Made by a program: the position numbers and the translations under genes. From RI-153 sp963752935 (GTDB lineage: Bacteria > Chloroflexota > Anaerolineae > Caldilineales > Caldilineaceae), in NCBI GenBank assembly GCA_963752935.1, contig CAVWAL010000008.1, forward strand, positions 496,001 through 560,000: a DNA stretch of 64,000 nt, given 5' to 3'. Positions 35,401 through 44,517 of this stretch are shown piece after piece (positions within the stretch are counted from its first letter, which is position 1; the number at the start of each line of letters is the position of its first letter). The notes below the pieces were generated by a model. It saw only the letters and a program-made list of their open reading frames with translations, was not told where the DNA came from and did not search any database.

Positions 35401-37527
35401 CTAAAAACTAAGATCCACATCGCTGATCAAGCGGCCCATTTTCTGCATTTCGCGGCGCGTGCTGTGCAGCAAATGCTCCATGCTCACCGCACCGCTGTCC
35501 GCTGCGGCCAGAAAAGCGGCCCCGGCTATAATATTGCGAATGTTTCCACCGGCCAGCTTGAAGCGGGTAGCCAGCAGAGACAGGTTAATGTCGTCTGTTT
35601 TGGGCAATTCCGCCGGAAAGAGCGTCTGCCAGATATACAGTCGTTCCTCAACATCCGGGAACGGGAAGTCGACGATAAATTGCATACGTCGGGTGAAGGC
35701 TTCGTCCATATTGGCACGCAGATTCGTAGCGAGGATGGTAATCCCATCGTACTGTTCCATGCGCTGCAACAGATAACTGATCTCCATGTTGGCGTAGCGG
35801 TCGTGTGAATCTTTCACCTCCGAACGCTTGCCGAAGATCGAATCCGCTTCGTCAAAAAATAGGACGGCACTACTGCTCTGCGCCTCATCGAAGATCTTGC
35901 CCAGATTCTTCTCGGTCTCACCGATGTACTTGCTCACAACCACCGACAGATCGATCTTATACAGATCAAGCCCGAGCTCCCCGGCGATGACTTCGGCAGA
36001 CATGGTTTTGCCGGTGCCGGGCGGGCCGGCAAAGAGGACGGTGACGCCGGAACTGGTCTTCAGTTTGTTGCCGACACCCCACGCTTCCATCACGATGCCG
36101 CGGCCGCGCACGGTCTGGATCATTTCGCTGAGCATCGTCCGCTGGTCTGCGGGCAAGATGATATCGTTCCACTCATAGCGAGGCTCGATCTTACGCGCCA
36201 ACCCCGCCAGGTTGGGGCTGGAATGGACTCGGGCGGCGGTGACCAGATCGCGCTGCCGGATTGCATCCCCACGCTGAATGGCGGCATCGCGGGCCGAGGC
36301 GACGGCGTCCTGGATCTGGCGGCTTTCCAGCACAAACTGGCTGGCCAGCGCTTGCGTGCTAAAATCGGGTTCAAAATCGTAATCACAGGCGTCGATATAG
36401 AAATCCCACAGGGCACAACGCTGTTTGTAGCTTGGTTTGCCAAAGTGCGCCCGCAGAATCGCATCCACACGCTCGACGCCGTAGGCATACCATTCCTTCT
36501 CGCTGCTGATAATGATTGGGGTTGAGTTGTCAAAGAGCATCTGGAAGAGATGGCTGATCGACTGCGTCTGGGCGATCAGCAGATCCCAGCGTTTTAGCAG
36601 CAGGACGGCGCCCACCAGGGTGGCATCGCGCAGGGCCAGCCGCAAAATCTCAGAAGCGGAAAGCGCAGGGCCAACGGCTACGGCAGAAAGATCCACTACC
36701 AGGAGCGGCAAACCGGCGTTAACAGCCAAAGTCCGCGCCGTGGATAGCTGCACCTGCCAGTCATCGCCGTGAAACGATGCAATGCTCTGCCCGTTGATCG
36801 AGTTGATTAGAGTCGGCCAGATCTCAGACGTCAGCAAACGATCTTCGTCGTTCAGCACAGGCGTGGATAGCCTTACCGCCGCCTCAATTCGTGGATCTGG
36901 CTGATAAGCCCCCAAAAGCCAGGCAAACACAGATTCATCCACCGTCAACTGCTGATTGGGCAGAGTGGGCTGTACGCCTAACTCTTGCACCCGATAGAGC
37001 AGTCGCTGCGCAAAGAGTTTCCCCTGCTCGAGGAAGGTGGGCATCTGCTGCAACCGTTCGAGTGGCGAATCGAGCAACAGTTCGAGTACAGTCGTCACTG
37101 AGGGCCGCCGAATCGTGATATCATCTTGCAGATAACCAAAAAGCCGCTCATACCGTTGGTCGATCATAGGCGCCAGACAGATCAAGAAGGCATTTCGCTC
37201 GAAATCTGAAAGGTCGAACGATCGGTACAAGGCAGCCAGCCTCGGCTCCCTGGTGGCCTGCGCCAGGATGGCGGTAACCGTATCTTCGCTTTGCTCGTAG
37301 CGTTCTTGAAAAATCCCACTGTCTTGTTCAGAGATCACCAGATCTGGCGGAGAGAAGAAGGCAGCCAGATCATCTTCTGTCACCATCAGTCCGCCCATGC
37401 CTGTCGGTCGAACCGCTTTTATCTGCGCTATCCGCTTCTGGAAGAATACCTCGGCGCGGGAAAGCTCTGCCAGGAGAAAAAGCAAGTTGGATTCGTGAGC
37501 CTGGACTTCAAGAGTCGGTGATCGCAT
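35401..37527 (-). CDS. eCIS AAA+ ATPase (Afp15-like)
   Basis: 708 residues from the ATG at 37527, where the conserved sequence begins (MRSPTLEVQAHESNLLFLL); the frame extends to 37695 but those codons overlap the promoter region. The N-terminal 450 residues form the adaptor and degenerate first AAA region typical of eCIS ATPases. The C-terminal AAA+ module has Walker A GPPGTGKT near residue 500, Walker B VLFFDEAD near 560, sensor 1 ILATN and arginine fingers in FTRRMQF. Such ATPases are encoded in nearly all eCIS loci and probably aid assembly. It is the first gene of the operon and is divergent from the BTAD regulator. Confidence 0.92.
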   Translation of the reverse strand: MRSPTLEVQAHESNLLFLLAELSRAEVFFQKRIAQIKAVRPTGMGGLMVTEDDLAAFFSPPDLVISEQDSGIFQERYEQSEDTVTAILAQATREPRLAALYRSFDLSDFERNAFLICLAPMIDQRYERLFGYLQDDITIRRPSVTTVLELLLDSPLERLQQMPTFLEQGKLFAQRLLYRVQELGVQPTLPNQQLTVDESVFAWLLGAYQPDPRIEAAVRLSTPVLNDEDRLLTSEIWPTLINSINGQSIASFHGDDWQVQLSTARTLAVNAGLPLLVVDLSAVAVGPALSASEILRLALRDATLVGAVLLLKRWDLLIAQTQSISHLFQMLFDNSTPIIISSEKEWYAYGVERVDAILRAHFGKPSYKQRCALWDFYIDACDYDFEPDFSTQALASQFVLESRQIQDAVASARDAAIQRGDAIRQRDLVTAARVHSSPNLAGLARKIEPRYEWNDIILPADQRTMLSEMIQTVRGRGIVMEAWGVGNKLKTSSGVTVLFAGPPGTGKTMSAEVIAGELGLDLYKIDLSVVVSKYIGETEKNLGKIFDEAQSSSAVLFFDEADSIFGKRSEVKDSHDRYANMEISYLLQRMEQYDGITILATNLRANMDEAFTRRMQFIVDFPFPDVEERLYIWQTLFPAELPKTDDINLSLLATRFKLAGGNIRNIIAGAAFLAAADSGAVSMEHLLHSTRREMQKMGRLISDVDLSF

Positions 37528-37548
37528 GTAGTATGGAAGGTGTGTGAG

Positions 37549-37578
37549 TTGACAAGTGTGCATGAACATTACTACACT
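37549..37578 (+). promoter_or_regulatory. Promoter of the BTAD regulator
   Basis: TTGACA (37549-37554), an 18-bp spacer and TACACT (37573-37578) point toward the regulator gene. The predicted start is near 37585, inside the first TTCGC repeat pair, so binding there could repress the regulator's own gene. Confidence 0.6.
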
Positions 37579-37580
37579 AG

Positions 37581-37662
37581 TCTTCGCAAATCCTTCGCAC
37601 GCTCCCCCGACGTGCACACAAACTGTTCGCAGATCGATCATAAATCTTCGCAAATCCTTCGC
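37581..37662. promoter_or_regulatory. Two SARP-like operator elements with 11-bp-spaced TTCGC boxes
   Basis: The 18-bp sequence TCTTCGCAAATCCTTCGC occurs at 37581-37598 and again, identical, at 37645-37662. Each copy holds two TTCGC boxes 11 bp apart, the helical spacing used by SARP/BTAD activators. A further TTCGC lies at 37626, 21 bp before the second pair. For the minus-strand eCIS promoter, a weak -10 (TAGTAA, 37569-37574) lies 8 bp from the nearest box, the spacing described for SARP-dependent promoters. Confidence 0.6.
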
Positions 37663-37723
37663 TACTCGTCTGACAGCATGGTGTGAGCCATCCATCGAGC
37701 GGCGCCCACTTCCAATCGGGGGT

Positions 37724-39775
37724 ATGATGTCTACCTACTTGAGGCAAGATCGGTTTCACATTCGCTTGCTGGGCCCCATTCAGATCGAGCGGAATGGCAT
37801 TGCTATTGGTCGCCTTGAGTCGCGCAAGGCCGTTGCCCTGCTCTGCTATCTCTGCTGCCAGAACAAACCCATGACGCGCAGCCATCTGGTCGGTCTCTTC
37901 TGGAGCGACAAAGTCGAGGCCCGCGGCCGTGGTAATCTGAGCCGTGTTCTCAACAGTATCGGCAGCGAATTACCCGGGATCCTGGTGGCGGATCGGCAAA
38001 CGGTGGGCATACAGCCGGAAGAGTCGTTGTGGGTAGACATCAGCAACTTCGAGATGTTGGTGCGCGCACAGAAACCTCATTTGACTGCGGCAGCGACTGA
38101 GTTGTATCGCGGTGAATTCCTTGAGGATCTGACCTTGAAGGAGTGCCCTGACTTTGATGTATGGCTCGTGTCGGAGCGAGAGCAGTGGCGACAGCGGGTG
38201 GCGCAATCGTTCCAGAGTGTTATCATCCATCACATTGAGCGCGGGGAGTACGATCTAGGTCTCCACTTTGCCAATCGGCTACTCTCTCTGCTGCCCTGGA
38301 ACGAAGATGTGCATAGGCAAAAAATGTTGCTACACCACTTGCGCGGGGAACGCACGGCCGCCCTGGCCCAGTTCGAACGCTGTCGGCAGATCCTGGCCGA
38401 CGAGTTGGGCGTCGAGCCAAATCGCGAAACACTCCACCTGCGCCACCAGATCGAACTGATCGAGGCGGCGCCGGGCGCCAGCGTAACTCTGCCCAGCACA
38501 CATGAACCGCTGCTAGAGCGCGGCGACGCCCACACCTGGCTTGTCCGCTCGTTTGGCAGTGCTCAGCAAGGACAGGGTAAGTTAACCCTGGTTGAGGGCG
38601 AAGCCGGCGTGGGCAAGACCGCATTGCTCGATGAGGTGCTGGCCTATGCAGCAGGCCGCGGCACACGCGTCCTGCGCAGCCGCTGTTATGACTATCGTTC
38701 GGGGCTAACGTACGCAGCGTTCGTCAACGCACTGCGTCCGCTCTTTACTTCAATGGACAACATCCTCAATCAGGTGACGATTGCCGACGTCTGGTTGACG
38801 GAATTGGCTCAACTCTGGCCTGAGATCAAAAACGGCCAGCCGCCGCTCCGTCCCGACGAAGAGACGACGGCGCGGCATCGATTGTTTGAAGCGGTGGCCC
38901 AGTTGTTGGCAGCAACGACTGAACATGAGCACGGTCTCGTCCTCTTCCTCGACGATCTACACGAAGCGGATCAGCCTACGCTTGATCTCTTGCGCTATCT
39001 CTACCATCGCATGAAAGGGTACCCGCTCTGGTTTGTGGCTGCCTATCGTCGTGAAGAAACGACCCCCAATCACCCACTGTCGCTCTTTCGCAACGTCCTC
39101 ATTCGTGAGGGCGAGTTGATCGCCACGCAGCTTGAACCGCTCGGTCAAGAGAGTATGATTCAAATCCTGCGGCGCTATGACGGATTGAACGCCGGACAGG
39201 TACGCCAGTTGGGGTACTATCTGTTGGAACAGAGCGAGGGAAACCCCTTTGTGTTGGACGAGGTGCGCCATGCGCTCGTTGAAGCGTCGATATTGATAGA
39301 GGAAAAAGGACACTGGCAGATGGACGAAGTCGCATTTGCCAGGCACAGTGATGTGATTTTGCCGATCCCGACGGCGGTGGCCGCCGTATTTGAAAACAGG
39401 CTGGCCCGACTCAACCCGCGGGCGCGACGCCTGCTGCAGATTGCAGCCGCGCTGGGTCGTGAGTTTCTCCATGATCAGTTGGTCGAAGCATCCGGCGAAC
39501 CTGAAGAATGGGTCGAGATCTGCCTGAGCAGTTGGATGTCTCGGCGGCTGGTGCAAGAATTGAGCGTCGAGGCTCCCGGCCCGCATCGCTACCGCTTCAG
39601 CCACATCATGCTGTGGAGATCGGTCCTCACAGAACTGGCGCCGCTGCAGCGGGCGCGGCTAGATGACCGCATCGCTGAAACACGATCGGCGCCTGGCAGA
39701 ACCACAGCCGACCGTCCACTTGATCCACCGCTCAAGCGGGCAGCCAGCAGCCGGATAGAAGAGTTGACGGATTAG
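37724..39775 (+). CDS. BTAD/SARP-like transcriptional regulator with AAA ATPase domain, C-terminally short
   Basis: 683 residues from the ATG at 37724 (a second ATG follows at once). Residues about 1-100 are an OmpR-type winged helix (HIRLLGPIQIERNG, SRKAVALLCYLCCQNKPMTR, LVGLFWSDK). About 105-250 is the bacterial transcriptional activation domain (LYRGEFLEDL, WRQRVAQSFQSVIIHHIERG). From about 290 there is an AAA ATPase with Walker A EGEAGVGKTALLDE and Walker B LFLDDLHEADQ. Family members usually continue with a long TPR region. This one stops soon after FSHIMLWRSVLTELAPLQRA, and no alternative frame continues far. It is divergent from the eCIS operon, across an intergenic region with 11-bp-spaced repeats, and is the obvious candidate regulator. 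Confidence 0.85.
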   Translation: MMSTYLRQDRFHIRLLGPIQIERNGIAIGRLESRKAVALLCYLCCQNKPMTRSHLVGLFWSDKVEARGRGNLSRVLNSIGSELPGILVADRQTVGIQPEESLWVDISNFEMLVRAQKPHLTAAATELYRGEFLEDLTLKECPDFDVWLVSEREQWRQRVAQSFQSVIIHHIERGEYDLGLHFANRLLSLLPWNEDVHRQKMLLHHLRGERTAALAQFERCRQILADELGVEPNRETLHLRHQIELIEAAPGASVTLPSTHEPLLERGDAHTWLVRSFGSAQQGQGKLTLVEGEAGVGKTALLDEVLAYAAGRGTRVLRSRCYDYRSGLTYAAFVNALRPLFTSMDNILNQVTIADVWLTELAQLWPEIKNGQPPLRPDEETTARHRLFEAVAQLLAATTEHEHGLVLFLDDLHEADQPTLDLLRYLYHRMKGYPLWFVAAYRREETTPNHPLSLFRNVLIREGELIATQLEPLGQESMIQILRRYDGLNAGQVRQLGYYLLEQSEGNPFVLDEVRHALVEASILIEEKGHWQMDEVAFARHSDVILPIPTAVAAVFENRLARLNPRARRLLQIAAALGREFLHDQLVEASGEPEEWVEICLSSWMSRRLVQELSVEAPGPHRYRFSHIMLWRSVLTELAPLQRARLDDRIAETRSAPGRTTADRPLDPPLKRAASSRIEELTD

Positions 39776-39787
39776 GGTGTACCGATA

Positions 39788-39836
39788 GATCAGGTGACTC
39801 AGAGAGTGCTTGCTTCAGTCTCTGAATCACCTGATC
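39788..39836. terminator. Bidirectional hairpin between convergent genes
   Basis: An 18-bp stem with one mismatch (GATCAGGTGA-C-TCAGAGA and its complement) and a 13-nt loop lies between the ends of the regulator (+) and the clostripain gene (-). Confidence 0.65.
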
Positions 39837-39877
39837 ACCGATCTCAGAATGGTTCGGGCTACGCCTATGCCCCAGGC

Positions 39878-42800
39878 TTATTCAGTAGCAAAGATCTGCA
39901 GATCGTCGTAGTAAATCGTCGTCGGCTCGGCTTCGTCGTAGTTTTCGGCGATGATGCCGATGCTGCCGCCGCTGAAATCGGCATCGGTGAAGCTGCCCAC
40001 CCAGCGCTCGTTGATGTAGAGATCGTAGAGATCGCCTTCAGCGACCACAGTCAGCAGATTCCACTCATCTTCACCGGTGGCGATCCCTTCGACAACGGTC
40101 CAGTCGACCAGAGTGTCCACGGCGCCATCCACGACCTTTTCAGCGATGAAGTAGCCGTCGCCGCTGATGCGGAAGGCATAGAACGATGCATCATCCACGA
40201 CCTGGAAGGTGAGCCCGTAGGCGTTGTCCCAACTGCCGGCGTAGGCCACACTCGCCTGCAAGATGAAACTGTCTTCCAGCGCAACGTCGTAGTAGTAATC
40301 ATAGATCGCGCCAGACTCTGGCGCTAAGTCGTAGACATAGACCTCGTTGTCCTCATCGTAATAGCCCATGCCCCAATCCTGCGCCTCTTCGTCCTGCCAG
40401 AGACCGCTCTCGAAATCGCTAAAGTCGTCGGCAAAGAGTAGCTCGCCGGGGGCAGGAGGCGTCGTTCCTTCGGCCAGCCGTTCGATACCCGAGATCAGCA
40501 CGTCGAAGCTGTAGAGTGTGTTCTCGAAGTAGGGCAACGTCTCTTCGTAGACTTCATCTTGGGCCAGCATAACCACCAGATAGGCCAGTTCGGGCGTAGG
40601 CGCCGCCACCACAATCGCACCCGAGACCGCCATGCCATCTGCTTCGGCGCTGAAGTCGAGCCACTTCGCATTGAATGCGCCCAACGAATAGTCCGCCGGC
40701 TCGTCGCCAAATTCCACCGCATCCAGGCCAAACTCGTCGCCGTCGATGCGGTTCATGGCGTCTTCGAGCACCAGGTTGCGCGCATCCTCGATCCCGGTGG
40801 GCTCTTCAAACGCCACCTGCTCAATCTGCATGTAAGCGCTTTCGTCGGCGTTGATCAGGACGGCGACGCCGGCGTCCGAATAGGCCGTCCAATCCTCAGG
40901 GTGGAGGAGGGCGAAGAGCAGATCCTCATCCACATAGGGGAGGTAGCCTTCCTCGGCGACGGCCTCGTCGTTGACCACAAAGATACTCTCGTAGGCCTCG
41001 TAGGTGTTGCCGTCGAGATCCTCGGCGATGATGCCCACGACGTAGTTGCCGCTGGGTGCGGGCGTGGTCTCGATGAAGAGCGGCTCGTCGCCGAAGGTCA
41101 ACATCCCGGCGGGACGACTGTAGCTGTCGTCTTCGGTTTCAGCGGCAAGGTCGATCCCCTGCTGTAGGACGGTGACGCTGTCACCCGGCTGCGGTCGAAT
41201 TTCCCACGGTGCGCCGGCGCTGTTCGAGGAGTCGCCGGTGAAACTCATCACCTGTACCAGCTCACCGTCGCGGAAGGAGAGCGTGACATAGCGGTCGGGG
41301 CTGCCGTCGGCGAAGGAGTAGATGCCGTCGACGGTGTAGGTGGGCGAGTCGCCGTAGGTGTCGGGCATGAAGAGCACGCGCACCGACGTTTCGCCATCGC
41401 TAATGGCGTAGACGGTCGGCTCCCATTCGAACGAGACCTCGAACTCGCCTTCAGGCCAGACTGGATAGACAACGTCGCCCGCTTCCGCATTGGAATCAGC
41501 GAAGATGAAGTCCATGTCTTCGTAGAGCAGCACGTCTTCGTCCGGCAAGTAGCGGCCAATGAATGTGTAGAGATAGGCCAGATTGTCGCCGCCGACTTCG
41601 GTGGAAATCGTCACCGGTTCGCCAGGATAAGCCACCTCGGCGGACAAGGTAATCGGCGCCACCCGGATCGGTTTTGCCACAGAAACAGGCGCCGCCGGCG
41701 GCGCCACCGGTTCAGCCAGAATCTGATTGTCTAGCAGGAAGCTGACGAACTCTTCGTCCCATCCCTCGTCAAGCAGCGCTTGGGCGATATCGTCGGGCGT
41801 ATATCCTTCTTCGAGCAGGGCGGCTACTCCACCCAGCAGATCGTCGATTTCCTCGGGTGTTAACTCCGCATACGCCTGCCCAACTTGATAGCCCGGATCG
41901 TTCTGCGGGCGGTTAAAGCTGACTGCGGCGCCGCCGCCAGCATGAAAGGCGAGGAACTCATCCCAATTGGTTTCCTCGGCGAAGCGCCCGGCAACGGTGG
42001 TATAGCCGAAATTGTCGGCGATGCCGAACATGTCGGGTACGGGGAAGTAAATGGCGATGCCGTTCGAACCATTGCGGCCTTCGCCGTGCCGTTCGGCGAC
42101 GACGGCCGTTTGCAGGGCGGAAAGCAGGTTCTCGGCCGCGGCTTGCACGGTTTCATCGTTACTCTCCTGGGCGACCAGTTCGGCAAAGTTGCCCAGATCA
42201 ATATAGGGCGACGGCCAATCTTCGCCGAAGACCGATTCGTAAGAGCGGGCGTAGCTGCGTGCCGTCGCCACAGTCCGCTGATCGATGGCGGTCAGGCTGG
42301 CGACGAACTCATCCAGCGCCAGGTTGAGATCGGCGACGGCCGTCAGATCTACAGCGCTAAGGGTGACGTCGTGGAAAAGCTCCTGAGCCACAGCCTCGGG
42401 GCTGAGACCGCCGGCGAAGTTCGGATCGTAGAGACGGACGTCCCGATCGATGTAGCTTTCCACAATGGCGCTGCCCAGATCGGCGCCGTCCATTTGCGGG
42501 TTCTGGGTAAGCTGCTCAAGGAAGCCAACGTAGGCCCAGCCCAGACTTGGCTCGACTTCCTGAGAAGCTACGGAGTAGAGGGCGTGGGGCGCCAGCGCCG
42601 TGAAGACCTCAAGCTGGGCCATTAGGCAGGCATCGAAGCCGATCACGTCGAGTTGACCGATGCCGCTGTCGGCCAGAGCAGCGTCGAGGGTGCGGTCGAT
42701 CTCCATCAACCAAAGGTTGTCGACGCCGAACATATCCACCATAAAAATGTTGTCGGCTCCCGCCACACCCGGATCAGGATCACCAAAGCCACCGGGCCAG

Positions 42801-43300
42801 CCGCTGCCGTGATCAGACAGGATCAGCATGCGTTTGCGCGCCGGGAAGTTCTCTGTGGCCCACATGATGAAATCGTAAAGCGTGTCGCCGTCGGCCATGT
42901 TGACTTCGCCCAGATCCTCAATTTCCTCAGAGCTGATCTCGTTGATGTCGTCGTCCTGGGTGATGTAGTAACGCTTCGTCGAAGTGAAATCACCCATGCC
43001 ATCGAAGGCACCGTCGAAGCGGTCCACCTGTACCACAATGTGGACGTCGTCCGTGGAGCCGATAAATTCCATCTCCTGAATGTCAAACATCATATCCTCT
43101 TCGAGGACGTTATCATCGGCCACGGAATAGGCCATGATCAGCCATTCCGCCTCCTCCATCTGAGCCGGGGCAGCAGAGGGTTCGCCTGAATCTGGTGCGG
43201 CTGACGCTTGCGTAACATTCAGCACTAACAGGGCCAATAGTACGACGAGTAGCGACCAGCGGTTACTCATCAACAACGGGCGCTTCGAGGTTCTGGGCAT
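39878..43300 (-). CDS. Secreted clostripain-family (C11) cysteine peptidase with C-terminal beta domain
   Basis: 1,140 residues from the ATG at 43300, chosen because GGAG lies 6 nt upstream and a signal peptide follows (SLLVVLLALLVLNVTQASA). The peptidase C11 domain covers residues about 45-430: WLIMAYSVADDN, catalytic His in LILSDHGSGW (near 162), and catalytic Cys in VIGFDACLMAQ (near 222). Clostripains cleave after Arg or Lys. The remainder is extracellular and very acidic: a beta-sandwich region, a serine-protease-associated-like segment, and a C-terminal concanavalin-like domain (LFADDFSDFESGLWQDEEA ... NERWVGSFTDADFSGGSIG). The gene converges on the eCIS regulator. A link to the injection system is only positional. 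Confidence 0.87.
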   Translation of the reverse strand: MPRTSKRPLLMSNRWSLLVVLLALLVLNVTQASAAPDSGEPSAAPAQMEEAEWLIMAYSVADDNVLEEDMMFDIQEMEFIGSTDDVHIVVQVDRFDGAFDGMGDFTSTKRYYITQDDDINEISSEEIEDLGEVNMADGDTLYDFIMWATENFPARKRMLILSDHGSGWPGGFGDPDPGVAGADNIFMVDMFGVDNLWLMEIDRTLDAALADSGIGQLDVIGFDACLMAQLEVFTALAPHALYSVASQEVEPSLGWAYVGFLEQLTQNPQMDGADLGSAIVESYIDRDVRLYDPNFAGGLSPEAVAQELFHDVTLSAVDLTAVADLNLALDEFVASLTAIDQRTVATARSYARSYESVFGEDWPSPYIDLGNFAELVAQESNDETVQAAAENLLSALQTAVVAERHGEGRNGSNGIAIYFPVPDMFGIADNFGYTTVAGRFAEETNWDEFLAFHAGGGAAVSFNRPQNDPGYQVGQAYAELTPEEIDDLLGGVAALLEEGYTPDDIAQALLDEGWDEEFVSFLLDNQILAEPVAPPAAPVSVAKPIRVAPITLSAEVAYPGEPVTISTEVGGDNLAYLYTFIGRYLPDEDVLLYEDMDFIFADSNAEAGDVVYPVWPEGEFEVSFEWEPTVYAISDGETSVRVLFMPDTYGDSPTYTVDGIYSFADGSPDRYVTLSFRDGELVQVMSFTGDSSNSAGAPWEIRPQPGDSVTVLQQGIDLAAETEDDSYSRPAGMLTFGDEPLFIETTPAPSGNYVVGIIAEDLDGNTYEAYESIFVVNDEAVAEEGYLPYVDEDLLFALLHPEDWTAYSDAGVAVLINADESAYMQIEQVAFEEPTGIEDARNLVLEDAMNRIDGDEFGLDAVEFGDEPADYSLGAFNAKWLDFSAEADGMAVSGAIVVAAPTPELAYLVVMLAQDEVYEETLPYFENTLYSFDVLISGIERLAEGTTPPAPGELLFADDFSDFESGLWQDEEAQDWGMGYYDEDNEVYVYDLAPESGAIYDYYYDVALEDSFILQASVAYAGSWDNAYGLTFQVVDDASFYAFRISGDGYFIAEKVVDGAVDTLVDWTVVEGIATGEDEWNLLTVVAEGDLYDLYINERWVGSFTDADFSGGSIGIIAENYDEAEPTTIYYDDLQIFATE

Positions 43301-43651
43301 GTGCATCTCCGTGAAGGTGGGTGACTTGTAAATTTGGATGTGTTGGTAGACCACAGGAGCAGAGAAGACCAAAGGAAACGACGGGATCACACCGGCCGTG
43401 TGACGCCAAAAAACCGCGCACTATGCATGTTTTCCACAAAATTGGGGATACCCGCAGAATTATCAGGCAAGATTGATGCGGACGCAACAAGTAGTTAGGC
43501 GTAATGACTCCGGTGCTCAACCAACCTGGTCCTCAAAGACCCAATGGAAGATCCTTCCCCGCGGGAGCGTCCTGTAGAAACAGTCAGCCCAGCCGAAGTT
43601 TCGGCTGGGCTGACTGTTTCTACAATCACTTTCTAAAACCGGTTCCCTCGA
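43301..43651 (-). promoter_or_regulatory. Intergenic gap: candidate promoter for the clostripain gene
   Basis: On the minus strand TTGCGT (43482-43487), a 17-bp spacer and GATAAT (43459-43464) could drive the protease, with a leader of about 150 nt. The left part of the gap shows nothing else. The right part holds the terminator at 43574-43623. Confidence 0.4.
43574..43623. terminator. Strong hairpin terminator after sdhB
   Basis: A perfect inverted repeat of about 24 bp (GTAGAAACAGTCAGCCCAGC... and its complement) with a minimal loop lies 28 bp after the sdhB stop. The distal arm carries TGTTTCTAC rather than a long T-run. Confidence 0.75.
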
Positions 43652-44407
43652 TCAGGGTCGGCCGGCACCCTTCAACGTTCCGACCATCAGATCCCGGTTC
43701 AGCATAGCAATAAAGTCGAGGCTGATCTCCTTAGGACATACCGCCTCACATTCACCGATATTGGTACAACCGCCGAAGCCCTCGCTATCCATCTGAGCGA
43801 CCATGTTGACGGCACGCGAGTAGCGCTCGGTCTGCCCTTGTGGCAGCAGATTGAGGTGGGCTACCTTGGCCGCCGTGAACAACATCGCCGATCCATTAGG
43901 ACAGGCAGCAACGCAAGCGCCGCAAGAGATACAGGCAGCGGCATCCATAGAAAGCTCCGCCCTGTCTCTAGGCACAGGAATGGCGTTGGCATCTGGTGCA
44001 CTGCCCGTGGCGATACTGATATACCCACCCGCCTGGATGATGCGATCGAAGGCCCGACGGTCGACGACCAGATCCTTGATGATCGGGAACGCCTGTGCAC
44101 GCCACGGCTCGATGACAATGGTGTCACCATCCTTGAAGTGCCGCATATGCAACTGACAGACGGTGATGGCTTTTTGTGGCCCGTGTGCGATCCCGTTGAT
44201 CACCAAACTGCACATGCCACAGATCCCCTCGCGGCAGTCATGATCAAAGGCAACCGGCTCTTGTCCATCATGGATCAATGATTCGTTGAGCAGATCCAAC
44301 ATCTCTAAAAACGAAGACTCCGTACTGACCTCATCCAACACATAGTCGACCAATTTGCCGGGTTGACTGGCGTTCTTCTGGCGCCAAACACGTAACTTCA
44401 ACTTCAT
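43652..44407 (-). CDS. sdhB: Succinate dehydrogenase/fumarate reductase iron-sulfur subunit
   Basis: 251 residues from the ATG at 44407, with AGGAGG upstream and the family start MKLKLRVWRQ. The [2Fe-2S] ligands are seen in CREGICGMCSLVING and the later C in VCQLHMRHF. The [4Fe-4S]/[3Fe-4S] clusters are in CISCGACVAACPNGS and CTNIGECEAVCPKEI. It passes electrons from the flavin subunit to the membrane quinone site. The subunit resembles the Bacteroidota/Chlorobiota-type complex with b558 cytochrome. It is the last gene of sdhCAB, followed by a strong terminator. Confidence 0.95.
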   Translation of the reverse strand: MKLKLRVWRQKNASQPGKLVDYVLDEVSTESSFLEMLDLLNESLIHDGQEPVAFDHDCREGICGMCSLVINGIAHGPQKAITVCQLHMRHFKDGDTIVIEPWRAQAFPIIKDLVVDRRAFDRIIQAGGYISIATGSAPDANAIPVPRDRAELSMDAAACISCGACVAACPNGSAMLFTAAKVAHLNLLPQGQTERYSRAVNMVAQMDSEGFGGCTNIGECEAVCPKEISLDFIAMLNRDLMVGTLKGAGRP

Positions 44408-44517
44408 GTGGATACATTCCCTCCTAAACACAACCTGCGCTTGCAGGAAGGTACTAGACAATTTGAGGTTGCTTTACCCAGCGCATACAGGTTTGCCCGC
44501 CTGCACTTAGTGTCTAG

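Noticed and set aside
37528..37695. N-terminal extension of the AAA ATPase to 37695
   Set aside because: It would run through the regulator's promoter and the repeated operator. The conserved sequence starts at the ATG at 37527.
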